Notes: generated from the sequence alone by a model not told the origin. Shown: positions 11,747 to 20,769, numbered from the stretch's first letter. The stretch: DNA of 64,000 nt from Devosia sp. ZB163 (GCF_028613635.1 NZ_JAQRMY010000002.1:1108295-1172294), one strand, 5' to 3'. Numbers and translations are program-made.

Positions 11747-13302
11747 GATATCGTTGATTTAGTCGGCGATTTGGCTGCGTTCGGTCCTTCTGAGAAGCCC
11801 GTTCGTGCTCGGTGAGCTTGGCTCGGCGGCGCGGAAGGCCGCCGGATACCTGCTTAACCTATGCGAGCGCGGTCATCGGTCTGAGCTTGGCGAGCTTTCT
11901 GAGGTTCTGGGCGGTGGCGGCGAGCAGGAACTCGTCACGGGCGCCGCTTGGACCTCGCAGTCGGAGCCGACCGAGCCGGAGGATGCGCTTGAGGTGGGCG
12001 AACAGCATCTCGATCTTCTTGCGCCGGTGCCGGGAACGTTCATAGGCGGGGGTGTTGGTCAAGGCGCGGGCGACGTCGCGGGCATCCTCGTCGATGTCGC
12101 GCGGGATTTTGCGGGCTGGGGTGTTGGGACAGCATCTAGGCTTGAGCGCACAAGCATCGCAGTCGCGCTTGCTGGCGCGATAGATCCGTGTCCCCTCCTT
12201 GGTGGTGCCGGAGCGCGGTGTGGCGTAGGTGCGGTGGAACTGCACCAGGTGCTTGCCCTCCGGGCAGGTATAGCGGTCCTGCTCGGCATCGAAGGCGAAG
12301 TCGGAGCGCGAGAAGGTGCCGTCGGTGCGGTTGGACTTGTCGAACACCGGGATATGCGGAGCGATCCCGCGCTGCTTGACCAGCCAGGCCAGGTTCTCGG
12401 CTGAGCCATAGGCGCTGTCGGCAACCAGGCTCTGGGGCGTCAGGCCGAAGCGCTCGGTCGTCCGGTCGAGCATGGTGCGCGAGGCGCCGACCTCAGCCTG
12501 GCGGATGGCGCGGCTCGCCTCGACATCGAGGATGACCGCGTGCTCGGTGTCGATGAGATAGTTGGTGGCATAGGCGAAGAAGGCATGACCCTTATGGGCA
12601 CCGGTCCACTGCGCTGCCGGATCAGCCCGCGAGATGAACTTCGGTGTGACCGGGCTCGCTGCGCCGAAGGCCGCATCGTCGAGGGTGGCCAGATACTCCT
12701 GCACAGCCCGACCGGCATCTGCATCAGCTCGCCACTCTTCTCCCGGCACTGAGCGCTGCTTGTTGGCGTCAGCGGCGATCAGGCTGGCATCGACCGCAAA
12801 GCCCTCGCCGCCGACCAGCCCCTCGCGCAGGCAGCGCTCGACCACAGTCTCGAACAGGTGACGCAGGATATCGCTCTGCCGGAAACGGCCGTGCCGGTTG
12901 CGCGAGAAGGTCGAATGGTCCGGCACCTTGCCGTCGAGGCCAAGCCGGCAGAACCAACGATAGGCGAGGTTGAGGTGCACCTCCTCGCACAGCCGCCGTT
13001 CGGACCGGACGCCCATGCAATAGCCCACGATCAGCATCCGCATCATCAGTTCCGGATCGATCGAGGGCCGGCCGATGGTGCTGTAGAAGGGCCTCAGCTC
13101 AGACCTAACGCTCCCGAGGTCGAGGAAGCGATCGATACGCCGCAGCAGGTGATCGCCAGGGACGTGATCGTCGAGCCGGAACTCGTAGAACAGCTGCGCC
13201 GGCTGAACCTGCATCCCCATCATCGTCGCGTCCTCCTGCATCTCTGCAGAACGGAATCACGACCACGGCGCTCGATCAACCGCCGACTAAATCAACGATA
13301 TC
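11747..13302. mobile_element. IS1182-like insertion sequence
   Basis: The ends carry exact 22-bp inverted repeats: GATATCGTTGATTTAGTCGGCG at the left and its reverse complement at the right. Similarity continues imperfectly about 14 bp outward on each side (CCGCTTTGCGCC against CCGCTTTTGGCG), so the real tips may lie slightly outside these limits. A single intact transposase gene on the minus strand fills the element. It sits just inside the first copy of the 95-bp direct repeat. Confidence 0.85.
11859..13241 (-). CDS. IS1182/IS5-like DDE transposase
   Basis: A 460-aa transposase that looks intact. The N-terminal domain (IDPELMMRMLIVGYCMGVRSERRLCEEV) and the RNase H-like core (FAVDASLIAADANKQR for the first Asp, SLVADSAYGSAENLAWLV for the second, RRKKIEMLFAHLKRILRLGRLRLRG for the Glu helix) are recognisable. 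A Cys cluster (RDCDACALKPRCCPN) is inserted between the second Asp and the Glu, as is usual for IS1182-family enzymes. It catalyses cut-and-paste movement of the surrounding element. Confidence 0.92.
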   Translation of the reverse strand: MQEDATMMGMQVQPAQLFYEFRLDDHVPGDHLLRRIDRFLDLGSVRSELRPFYSTIGRPSIDPELMMRMLIVGYCMGVRSERRLCEEVHLNLAYRWFCRLGLDGKVPDHSTFSRNRHGRFRQSDILRHLFETVVERCLREGLVGGEGFAVDASLIAADANKQRSVPGEEWRADADAGRAVQEYLATLDDAAFGAASPVTPKFISRADPAAQWTGAHKGHAFFAYATNYLIDTEHAVILDVEASRAIRQAEVGASRTMLDRTTERFGLTPQSLVADSAYGSAENLAWLVKQRGIAPHIPVFDKSNRTDGTFSRSDFAFDAEQDRYTCPEGKHLVQFHRTYATPRSGTTKEGTRIYRASKRDCDACALKPRCCPNTPARKIPRDIDEDARDVARALTNTPAYERSRHRRKKIEMLFAHLKRILRLGRLRLRGPSGARDEFLLAATAQNLRKLAKLRPMTALA

Positions 13303-13599
13303 CGCCAAAAGCGGACGTCCACTGAACGGACTTTACCAGGCACTCTGGAACGCATGGTTTGCCTCGCCGACACCGCTGCGACTTCTGGGCTGTGCCCGTC
13401 AAATTGCTGCCAGGGCGGCCGGGCCGCCCCAAGGGAGCGGGCGCCCACTTCAGGAACATGGTCGGCGTCGCACTGAACGTCACCGCGGGTAGCGGCGCAC
13501 GTTGCCTCCTCTGCGAGCGCGGTACACAGCTTTCTAGTGCGTGACAAACTTCTCTATCGCGCACAGAATGACGTGCGCATCTATTGGGGGATATGTGCA

Positions 13600-14598
13600 A
13601 TGCCGGCTGAGGACGCTGAGTCGGACAAGCAACAGCTAAAGGATGCTGTTCGCTCAATCATTCTTGTGCAAGGCAATGAGTTTATCAAAGAGCTATTGCG
13701 CAAGCACAAGCTACAGATCGGCACAAAAAAGGCCGACTTCTCTAAGAACATCCTTGCGGCCATCGACGCCGGAACATTGACGAGGCCGATGATCGAGGAC
13801 TGGCTATCCGAGGTAGAGGGGTGGGGCAACCAACACATCTATCTGTTCAAGCCACCCATGGTGCCTAAGGCGGAAATCCGGAGGAAGTTCGAGAAATCTG
13901 ATTTCGCCAAGCTCATCGACACGGCCGTCAGCTACGAGTTCCCCGAAGACCTCGAGCTTAGCGCGGTTTCGCTAACAGCCGACCACCTTTTCATCTCCTG
14001 GCACAGGGGCGCGGGCGGGTGGGAACGAACGCCGTCGAAGGACTTCGAACGGATAGAGGATGAGGAGCGCTACAAGTATCAGGCCTATCGAGAGCGGTTC
14101 GACCGTTCCGTGGTTCGCTTCGCCTGGCGCTTCACGGACCCGTTCTGCGCGGTGATGATCCAGCTGGCCGTCGAGGGTGACGCCCATACACCCATACATC
14201 TGCACGTACGCGACGATCTTAAGCACATCGGGCTCTTCGATGCGAACCCGGAGCGGATCCCGCTCAGTCAAGCGTTCAAGAACATGACCCTACAAAACGA
14301 TACGCTGGTCCAATCAACCCGAATGATGACGGACGGCGGTCACGTCGACGCCGTTTCCACATTGAGCGAGGGTGGTATCGGTGATGTGGAAGCCCTCCTT
14401 GAGGCCCGGCGAGGCGTCAATGATAACAGCTTTGCGGGCGCCGACGGGCAGTTCCACTTCCTCCAAACCAAGCACGGCAAGCTCAGCCGAAACGTAAAGG
14501 TACAGGGTTACGGGGTTGAGAGCCGCGTGCGGGTTTGGGTTCAGTGCAAGCGTGAGGACGTCTACATCGTTCTCGGCGTGATCTGGGCCAACCAATGA
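13600..14598 (+). CDS. Unknown protein, first gene of candidate five-gene defence operon
   Basis: A 332-aa soluble protein I do not recognise. The start chosen is ATG (MPAEDAESDKQQLKDAV), just after a GGGGGATA stretch; the frame is open 21 codons further upstream. The N-terminal 90 residues are helical and charged (KELLRKHKLQIGTKKADFSKNI, then IEDWLSEVEGWGNQHIYLF). The rest alternates beta-strand-like segments (ELSAVSLTADHLFISWH, VVRFAWRFTDPFCAVMIQL) and ends VRVWVQCKREDVYIVLGVIW. No catalytic motif or membrane segment is seen. Its stop overlaps the start of the next gene (ATGA), which ties it to the operon. It may be a sensor or adaptor; that is a guess. Confidence 0.8.
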   Translation: MPAEDAESDKQQLKDAVRSIILVQGNEFIKELLRKHKLQIGTKKADFSKNILAAIDAGTLTRPMIEDWLSEVEGWGNQHIYLFKPPMVPKAEIRRKFEKSDFAKLIDTAVSYEFPEDLELSAVSLTADHLFISWHRGAGGWERTPSKDFERIEDEERYKYQAYRERFDRSVVRFAWRFTDPFCAVMIQLAVEGDAHTPIHLHVRDDLKHIGLFDANPERIPLSQAFKNMTLQNDTLVQSTRMMTDGGHVDAVSTLSEGGIGDVEALLEARRGVNDNSFAGADGQFHFLQTKHGKLSRNVKVQGYGVESRVRVWVQCKREDVYIVLGVIWANQ

Positions 14599-15716
14599 GC
14601 GAGTCAGTGGTACGGAGACAGTTCGGCAACCGGGCGGTGGATGCCCTGCTGGCGCGTATATCGAGTGGATCGTCGCCGGAGATTGACCCGAAGCTATCGG
14701 CTCAGCACTTCGGTCTTCAGCCGGAAACAGCGGCGGAGTTCCTGGATGCCGCTTCGGTGGCCGGCTTGGTCGAGCGACGTGATGGTCAAGTCTGTCCGGC
14801 TTGCAAAGAAGACTTGGGTGCGCTGGATCCGGACACGGTTCTATGCCCGCTTTGTCAGGAGGCTTTCTCGGACCACGGCGGTATCGTGACCAAGGTCATT
14901 TACCGGGTAGGCGGACATCCTCCCCGCGCAATTCCGTGGATGATCGTGATCCATGGATTCAACACTTATGGGGAGTGGCAGCAGGATCTCAGCTGGCGCC
15001 TGGGGAACAAGCTCAAGTACAGCGCCCCTGTCCTGATCTACAAGTACGGGCTCATTCGCTTCAGCGTCCTCGTGCGCTGGCGTCATCGGCAGCTGGCAAG
15101 GCAATTGGGGGAAGCCATTCGCGCCGCAGTTGCGCACGCGAAGGCCAATCGAATACCCGAGGCACCGGACGTAATTCTCCATAGTTTCGGGAGCCAGTTG
15201 TTTGTCCAGCTGCTCGCATTGCCGGAGTTCGACGACCTATCGTTTGGACGCGTGATAGCGGCCGGAACTGTGATCCGGCCCAACTACAATTGGTCCGAAC
15301 GGATCTCCCAAGGTCGCCTCGAGGGAGTGCTCTGTCACTGCGGCGGCAAGGACCGGGCAGTTCCGTTCGCACAATATTTCATACCAGGAGCAGGGCCCGG
15401 CGCACGTTGGGGATTCAGCGACGTCGCTGCAATCAATGTGATGGACGCCGGCTACGAACATGGCGGCTGCTTTGAACTCAAGGAGTTGGAAGCCAATCTT
15501 GGGCCTGGAGGATTGTGGGATCGTTTCTTGCGGCGTCACTTCAGTGCACTAAACGGCGATCCCAAACTGTTTCAACCGAAAGTATGGCGTCCCATGTGGG
15601 CGCCCATTCGGGGCCTCGTCCGCGTGACCGGCGTGCTCTTGATGGCCGGACTCGCGGCGGTAGCATTGACGTTGGCTTCCTGGGCATGGCTCGCCGTTAT
15701 CGAGAGGTTCGTATGA
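14595..15716 (+). CDS. Zinc-ribbon/alpha-beta hydrolase-like protein with C-terminal membrane anchor
   Basis: A 373-aa protein. Residues 1-60 look like a winged-helix or helical segment. CPAC (67-70) and CPLC (84-87) form a zinc ribbon. From about 110 there is a hydrolase-like fold with IVIHGFNTYGEW (oxyanion His-Gly at 120-121) and VILHSFGSQLF (196-203) in the nucleophile-elbow place, although GxSxG is replaced by HSFGS. A long hydrophobic segment (GVLLMAGLAAVALTLASWAWLAVI) near the end should anchor it in the inner membrane. The ATG overlaps the upstream stop and the stop overlaps the next ATG, so it is translationally coupled on both sides. A membrane-acting effector is one reading. Confidence 0.75.
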   Translation: MSESVVRRQFGNRAVDALLARISSGSSPEIDPKLSAQHFGLQPETAAEFLDAASVAGLVERRDGQVCPACKEDLGALDPDTVLCPLCQEAFSDHGGIVTKVIYRVGGHPPRAIPWMIVIHGFNTYGEWQQDLSWRLGNKLKYSAPVLIYKYGLIRFSVLVRWRHRQLARQLGEAIRAAVAHAKANRIPEAPDVILHSFGSQLFVQLLALPEFDDLSFGRVIAAGTVIRPNYNWSERISQGRLEGVLCHCGGKDRAVPFAQYFIPGAGPGARWGFSDVAAINVMDAGYEHGGCFELKELEANLGPGGLWDRFLRRHFSALNGDPKLFQPKVWRPMWAPIRGLVRVTGVLLMAGLAAVALTLASWAWLAVIERFV

Positions 15717-16444
15717 TTTCGATGCGTTATCACTATCCTTGGTGGCCTTGGGACCTTCACAAGCACATCGCCGACCATGTCGGCGGGAGCGAGTACTACG
15801 TGTTCGTCGAGGAGGCAGGGCCGGCAAATCCGGAAGGTCTGATGGGCCCAGACGAAAAGCCGATCGACAAGAATGTCTTTATCGAGGAGCTCAGCCATCG
15901 CTCTTGGCGCATTCGCGCAAGCGGTATCGACGCAGCTAAATTCCGTCAGAGCGCGGACACGTTCGAAGAGCTGGACCACGACAACGTCACCGACGGTGAG
16001 CGAAGGCGGCGAAGGGATCAGCTGAACGAGGTGTTCGGTGAACAACCACTCCCCATTTTCGACCTCTATTTGGGACCGAAGGATGCGGACTATCAATATC
16101 TCAGAGACATCCTTGTCCCCGGGGCATGGTATTGGGTGGTGGTGAGGCAGCGGTCTCCTGGCGAGTTTGCGCTGCCCATCTTTGTCGGTGCTCCAGAGTT
16201 GCCGGGCGGCCTGTATATGCCCGGCGCCCTCGAACTAGTGGATGCAGTTCCGCTCCCGATAGAGTACCGGCTCAGGGACATATTCTCGCTGGTACACATC
16301 TCTGACGCCGAGTTTGGAGAAGAGACTGGCGGTGAAGGGGAGCCGCTCCCCCCTGAACCCGATGGGCCCGAACTAGGCCGCTGGGAGCAGCCCGCTCGGC
16401 AGCTCTACTTGGCGCCGCAAGCACTCAAGAGCGCAGGAAACTGA
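15713..16444 (+). CDS. Unknown protein of candidate defence operon
   Basis: A 243-aa protein, acidic and rich in Pro and aromatic residues, unrecognised. The ATG (MISMRYHYPWWPWDLHKH) sits in the GTATGA overlap with the upstream stop; reading further upstream in frame would overlap the hydrolase gene by 200 bp and is rejected. Segments such as YYVFVEEAGPANPEGL and FDLYLGPKDADYQYLRDILVPG suggest mixed alpha/beta structure. The C-terminus (GEPLPPEPDGPELGRWEQ) looks disordered. The MBL-fold gene begins two bases after its stop, so it belongs to the same operon. Confidence 0.75.
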   Translation: MISMRYHYPWWPWDLHKHIADHVGGSEYYVFVEEAGPANPEGLMGPDEKPIDKNVFIEELSHRSWRIRASGIDAAKFRQSADTFEELDHDNVTDGERRRRRDQLNEVFGEQPLPIFDLYLGPKDADYQYLRDILVPGAWYWVVVRQRSPGEFALPIFVGAPELPGGLYMPGALELVDAVPLPIEYRLRDIFSLVHISDAEFGEETGGEGEPLPPEPDGPELGRWEQPARQLYLAPQALKSAGN

Positions 16445-16445
16445 A

Positions 16446-17330
16446 ATGGCTGTCCGCACAAGAAAGGCGATTGCAAGTCCGGACCTGGCCAGTGTTTCGG
16501 GAATTACGCCGTTGTCTGCTGCATCGGGAATCCTCGGCGTCCGCGTTTTCGATGTCGGACAAGGAGACGCGATAGCTATCTTGGCGAAGGTTGGCGACAC
16601 CGAGCAAGTGGCGCTTCAACTGGACTATGGCGGCCGTGAGCGTAACCCGTTCACTACCAGCGCGGACGTCGATACTCGTATGCCGGTATCGCAGAACAGA
16701 TTGCTGATGCTCACGCATTGGGATGAGGATCACTGGTCATCGGCACCGAAAGGAAGCCAGGCAAAGGGCGCCAAGTGGGTGGTCCCGCGCCAGGTGACTT
16801 CGCCGCGAGCGGTGCGGTTCTCTGCGTCACTCAACGACATCCATTGCATCCCCGAAAAGCATGTCGGTCAAACAATCCGGTTTACCGCGGGAAACGGCGA
16901 CTACATCGTTGCGGAGAAGATTGGTTCGTTCCCCGGAGCATTTGCCAAGAACGAGGATTGCAACAAAAGCGGCGTCGCACTCGCCATCGTTCACCGTTCG
17001 AGCGATGGCGATGAAGCCATTTTGCTTCCTGGCGACGCTCCCTTCGACAAGGTCGCCCCCTTTGTCAGTTTGGAAAAGCAGGGAGTGAAGCTCAGGGCCA
17101 TTATCGCGTTTCATCATGGCGCTGGCACGCACTGGACAGCGTCCACGGACACGCTCCTGCAGAACTGGTCGAGGGCGCCGATCCTGGATGTGGTCTTCTC
17201 CTGCTCGCGGCCCAACAGTTACAGCCATCCAGACGACGGGCGATACAAGGCCCTCTTGCCGGGTGCGAACTTCCACATGACTGCCGATCTGCGAACAAAC
17301 GCAGCGGTCTCTAGGGACATCCTGTTCTAA
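16446..17330 (+). CDS. Metallo-beta-lactamase-fold (ComEC/Rec2-like) hydrolase
   Basis: A 294-aa MBL-fold protein of the ComEC-like branch. VRVFDVGQGDAIAIL (33-47) is the typical opening. THWDEDHW (90-97) gives the HxxxDH metal motif with the first His-x-His pair reduced to His-Trp-Asp. LLPGDAP (193-199) supplies the bridging Asp, and AFHHGAGTHW (221 onward) the late His. Such proteins act as nucleases or phosphodiesterases, and stand-alone ComEC-type MBL proteins recur in phage-defence operons. It begins two bases after the preceding stop. Substrate not predictable from sequence alone. Confidence 0.85.
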   Translation: MAVRTRKAIASPDLASVSGITPLSAASGILGVRVFDVGQGDAIAILAKVGDTEQVALQLDYGGRERNPFTTSADVDTRMPVSQNRLLMLTHWDEDHWSSAPKGSQAKGAKWVVPRQVTSPRAVRFSASLNDIHCIPEKHVGQTIRFTAGNGDYIVAEKIGSFPGAFAKNEDCNKSGVALAIVHRSSDGDEAILLPGDAPFDKVAPFVSLEKQGVKLRAIIAFHHGAGTHWTASTDTLLQNWSRAPILDVVFSCSRPNSYSHPDDGRYKALLPGANFHMTADLRTNAAVSRDILF

Positions 17331-17356
17331 TCCGCGGGCAGCGCTAGGTACCCACC

Positions 17357-18487
17357 ATGAACTTGTCGCCTTCCACCAAGCTTGCCGTCGCGGTGAAGCC
17401 TCTTCTATGGAGCTTGAACGGATACGACGGCCCGAGCAGCCCGCGGGTAGCTGGGGGCTTCGTGAGAAGGCACGGGTTTGGTGGCGAAGAATGGAACGGA
17501 CGCGGCAACCGCATCTGGAAAGGGCAACGGGTCTTTCACACCGAGACGAAAGACAAGCTTGATCTCTACGCCAGCTACGGACACCTCGGCCTGGTGATGA
17601 TCGCCATGCGCGACGACGTACAATACATCGTCGGTGTGGCATGCGGCGTGCGTGCCAACAATGACGGTGATCTCGCCTCTATCTTCCGACACGCAGCTTT
17701 CAAGAACACAATCGATGAGCTTTGGAACGCGAGCGCGGTTCGAGCTCGCTACGCCTCAATCTCTGCACTGAAAAAGGACTTTCCGGCCGGCTTCGACGCA
17801 CCTAGGTGGCGCTGCCCGTCGGAGTGTTTTCACTGGTTCGAAGAGCCGATTCCGCTGCCAAAGGACCCACTCGGCTTCGGAAAAAAGGTTCTGGCCAAGA
17901 TGCACAACAACTATCAGGCCATCCGACCCGAGCATGCGCTCAAGCTGCTGGATGCCCATTTGGCAGCCGACAGCCTAATACGGCAGTGGTTCATTGACGG
18001 TGAGTTCGACGAGGCATTTCTGCCGCGTTACGTCAGAAGCAAGCCAGGTCAGTCGTCCTCAGAACGTGCGGACAACTTCGGTTCACCAGCGGCTACGGAT
18101 CCCTACACGCGCTACCTACAGAAAAAGGAGATCAGGGTAACTCCCGAACACCATTTGCTTGAGAAGGCCTTCCTCGTCTTTTTGGGGACGCTTGGCGCAA
18201 CGGCCATAGTGCAGAACAAGAACGCGATCGATGTTCGTTTCGACCTTGCAACTCGCGGCAACGTCATCGCCGAACTCAAGCCTGCGGTCGCGGGGCAAAC
18301 GAAGTACCCCATTCGCTTTGCCGTGGGCCAAGTGCTCGAGTATCGACATTTCCAGAATCCGAACGCACACCCTCTAATCGTCTTGGGAGCTAAACCGAAA
18401 CCCGATGAGGTCAAGTTCTGCCATTCGCTTGGGATTAGCTTGGCTTGGAAGACAGCTGAGACGTTTGTCGTTCATTGGACAGAGTGA
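17357..18487 (+). CDS. Protein with C-terminal PD-(D/E)XK nuclease domain
   Basis: A 376-aa protein. The C-terminal 110 residues fit a restriction-endonuclease-like fold: Glu269 in a helix (HHLLEKAFLVFL), a strand with NAIDVRFDLATRG (Asp292/296), the core NVIAELKPA (Glu306, Lys308) and a QVLEYRHF helix with Gln325. This E-D-(E)xK-Q order is typical of DNA-cleaving PD-(D/E)XK domains. The N-terminal 250 residues are unrecognised, with a WxCPSECFHWF segment near 151-161. It starts 26 bp after the MBL gene and ends the operon. It probably cleaves nucleic acid when the system fires. Confidence 0.8.
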   Translation: MNLSPSTKLAVAVKPLLWSLNGYDGPSSPRVAGGFVRRHGFGGEEWNGRGNRIWKGQRVFHTETKDKLDLYASYGHLGLVMIAMRDDVQYIVGVACGVRANNDGDLASIFRHAAFKNTIDELWNASAVRARYASISALKKDFPAGFDAPRWRCPSECFHWFEEPIPLPKDPLGFGKKVLAKMHNNYQAIRPEHALKLLDAHLAADSLIRQWFIDGEFDEAFLPRYVRSKPGQSSSERADNFGSPAATDPYTRYLQKKEIRVTPEHHLLEKAFLVFLGTLGATAIVQNKNAIDVRFDLATRGNVIAELKPAVAGQTKYPIRFAVGQVLEYRHFQNPNAHPLIVLGAKPKPDEVKFCHSLGISLAWKTAETFVVHWTE

Positions 18488-18614
18488 TTCATCCGAGCCG
18501 CCGCTTCGGTCTATTGGCGGACATCCGGCGCCCCAACCGGCATAATTTGTGCGTGCAGGCACTCATGATCCGCGCTCGTGAGGCCCCTGGAATTGCTCAT
18601 ATCGCACCGTTCTA

Positions 18615-18968
18615 GTGGGCTGCGGTTACCTGCTAACGAAGACCAGCCAACTCCGACAACTCTACAGGGGGCGCAGTCATAACCGGCTCACTTTGGACGT
18701 ACTTGACGTTAGGTGGAGACCAACCCCCGACGATTGGCGTAGTCACTACCATGATGATGGCGAGATGCTATGGGCGTCCGCTTCCTGGCTGGATAAGACC
18801 CTCGTGCGGCACAGAAAGCGTCTGGTGTATGAGATCAGATTCTCGAAGTACGGCTCGACGCGAAGCTACGATGAGACCACGGGGGTGAAAGCCGTCTACG
18901 TGGGGCTGCGAACAGACAACCCAAACCTCAGAGTTTGGCACGCGAAGCGTGCATCAAAGCTCGACTAG
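18615..18968 (+). CDS. Small unknown protein
   Basis: A 117-aa ORF starting at GTG. Coding quality is plausible rather than strong: LTLDVLDVRWRPTPDDWRSHYHDDGEMLWASASW and KRLVYEIRFSKYGSTRSYDETTG look like genuine folded protein, but no clear ribosome site precedes the start and later in-frame ATGs are possible. It lies 127 bp beyond the nuclease gene of the five-gene operon and could be an extra member or an independent cargo gene. Confidence 0.5.
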   Translation: MGCGYLLTKTSQLRQLYRGRSHNRLTLDVLDVRWRPTPDDWRSHYHDDGEMLWASASWLDKTLVRHRKRLVYEIRFSKYGSTRSYDETTGVKAVYVGLRTDNPNLRVWHAKRASKLD

Positions 18969-19284
18969 GCGCTTGCTGAAGCTCGGCGTCGGCTTGATCA
19001 TCGAGAGGGGAACCGAAGCCGTTCCCCGCTGCGCGACATCGAGAGGGTCAACAGTGTCGGATGCGTTCATGATGATCTGCAAGACGGAGATGGACCTTCT
19101 TGCGCCGCCGACTATCGACACTCCGGCAAACTCACCCCGACGGGTCTTTCAAAGCCGGCTTCTCATCTCAAACGTAGTGGTGACGCGCACTTCGCCGCAG
19201 GCCGACAGACGGCCTGGGGGTCGCGAATGGCATGCGTGGCCAACGTCGGCGCAGCGGGCTAGACTCTATCGAAATGGAGCCGAT

Positions 19285-20043
19285 ATGAGCGACTGGAAAT
19301 TCGGCAGCGACTGGATGGCGAAGATGGGAAACATCGGCGAGAAGACGCTGGGGCCCGTGACCATCTATGGCGGCATGGTCATGGAGCAGCTCAAGAAAAA
19401 CCGCGAGAAGTTCAAGGCCGAGAAGCTCTTCCCCGATATAAGTCAGGCGCATGCGTCGGCGATCAGCGCGCTGGTGAACTTCTTGTCCCGCATTGCCGGT
19501 AAGCCCATCCCCGAGAACCGGGACGACATTCAGGGCCAGATGACGTTAATCGCCCACTTCGTACAGGGCATCCAATTCGTCGAGACCGCCATCGTCGAGG
19601 GCCTCTATCCGCAGGCAGCGACCTTGCTACGGCAGGAGCATGAGATCGTTGCCGCCGTAGAGGAGTACTCAGCTGGGCGCCGCAAGGAAGCCAAGACACC
19701 ATTCGCGACGATCGGCGTCCTCAAGAACATGGGGCAGGTCTACGGCGACCTGAGCGGGGCGGCCCACGTATCGCAGGCACAGCTCCTGAAGGACATCGTA
19801 GTCATGGAGATCGGCGAAAAACGAGGGCCATCGCTGCTACCCATCTACCACAAGGAGCTTTCGCTGAATCTTTACGCGCTGCACGTCAGCTACATCATCA
19901 TGATCGCACAGCTGGCCAACGAGGTCCATCGTGGCCTCACAGGCGAGGAGCTTCACGAGGACGAGCTGAAGCTGTTAGTGATTGCGAAGAAGATCCTGAT
20001 CGACAGCGGGCTGATGAAACTGGAGACGCCCGAAAAGGCCTAA
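19285..20043 (+). CDS. Unknown mostly helical protein
   Basis: A 252-aa protein from ATG (MSDWKFGSDWMAKMGN); the frame is open for another 112 codons upstream, but that part has poor coding character. The body is predicted almost wholly helical: DISQAHASAISALVNFLSRIAG, MTLIAHFVQGIQFVETAIV and a late LYALHVSYIIMIAQLANEV. LRQEHEIVAAVEEY and GAAHVSQAQLLKDIV resemble helical bundle proteins of the DUF5677/AbiV type, but that is only a resemblance. Single gene, last in island 1 before the second direct repeat. Confidence 0.7.
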   Translation: MSDWKFGSDWMAKMGNIGEKTLGPVTIYGGMVMEQLKKNREKFKAEKLFPDISQAHASAISALVNFLSRIAGKPIPENRDDIQGQMTLIAHFVQGIQFVETAIVEGLYPQAATLLRQEHEIVAAVEEYSAGRRKEAKTPFATIGVLKNMGQVYGDLSGAAHVSQAQLLKDIVVMEIGEKRGPSLLPIYHKELSLNLYALHVSYIIMIAQLANEVHRGLTGEELHEDELKLLVIAKKILIDSGLMKLETPEKA

Positions 20044-20674
20044 GCCAAGGCGGATGATTGACCTGACCAGATATCGATAACTCGCGGCCCTTAATTTGCC
20101 GTCCGCTTCTGGTCCACCATGTCAGATTAAAGGTTCGCCTTCGCAAAAGACCGTTTCAAAAACAAACAGTCGGCTACCCATCCCTATCTCAGACAACCGC
20201 ACGCTTATCCTGCAATGTCCGCTTCGGGCCAGTAGCGGCCCCTGCCCCGTATCCGTTCCAAGAAGAAGTTTGCGTTGATGCAATGCCAACGGCCGGCAGG
20301 TGGCCGCTAGCGAAATGCCGGCTTGTCTGATGACTGATCTGAGTCGTTGAGGCCGCGCCGACGGTAAGACCCTAGTGGACAGTCTACTGCGCTACCGAGC
20401 GGGCTGGATGATCAAATGCTGAGGCAAACCTGGACCACGAGATCGCGAACGACACCTCCTGCGCGCTGCCACTAAAGTGCCCAGACCAGAAGCGTGGTAT
20501 CACACGGAGTTTTCGCGAAGGCGTTGCGTCGAGCGGAATCGACCAGAAAGCGAGGTCCCAGCCGGGACAACAGCAAGCTGGACTAGACCCCAGGTTTGGC
20601 CGGCATGAATACTGAGCTATGACTGCGATGTTATGGTGTAACCCATCACGCGTAGCGTAGATTTTCGGCTTGTT
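20044..20674. other. Non-coding stretch between last island-1 gene and repeat copy B
   Basis: About 630 bp with no ORF of convincing coding quality on either strand. Base composition is lower in GC and patchy, typical of decayed accessory DNA. No RNA gene or regular repeat was recognised. Confidence 0.4.
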
Positions 20675-20769
20675 GCTAATTTCTAGATGATCTTTCCTGA
20701 TGGTCAGCAAGAGGCCCGGATTTCCGGGCTTTTTCGCATCTCCGCTCTCGGTTGGGAATTTCCTGATCG
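20675..20769. repeat. 95-bp direct repeat, copy B (island edge)
   Basis: Begins GCTAATTTCTAGATGATC and ends GGTTGGGAATTTCCTGATCG, matching copy A base for base over its full length apart from about nine substitutions. It keeps the terminator hairpin (GCCCGGATTTCCGGGC plus T run at 20714-20734) but has no nrdJ end before it, so it is the displaced copy. Confidence 0.75.
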
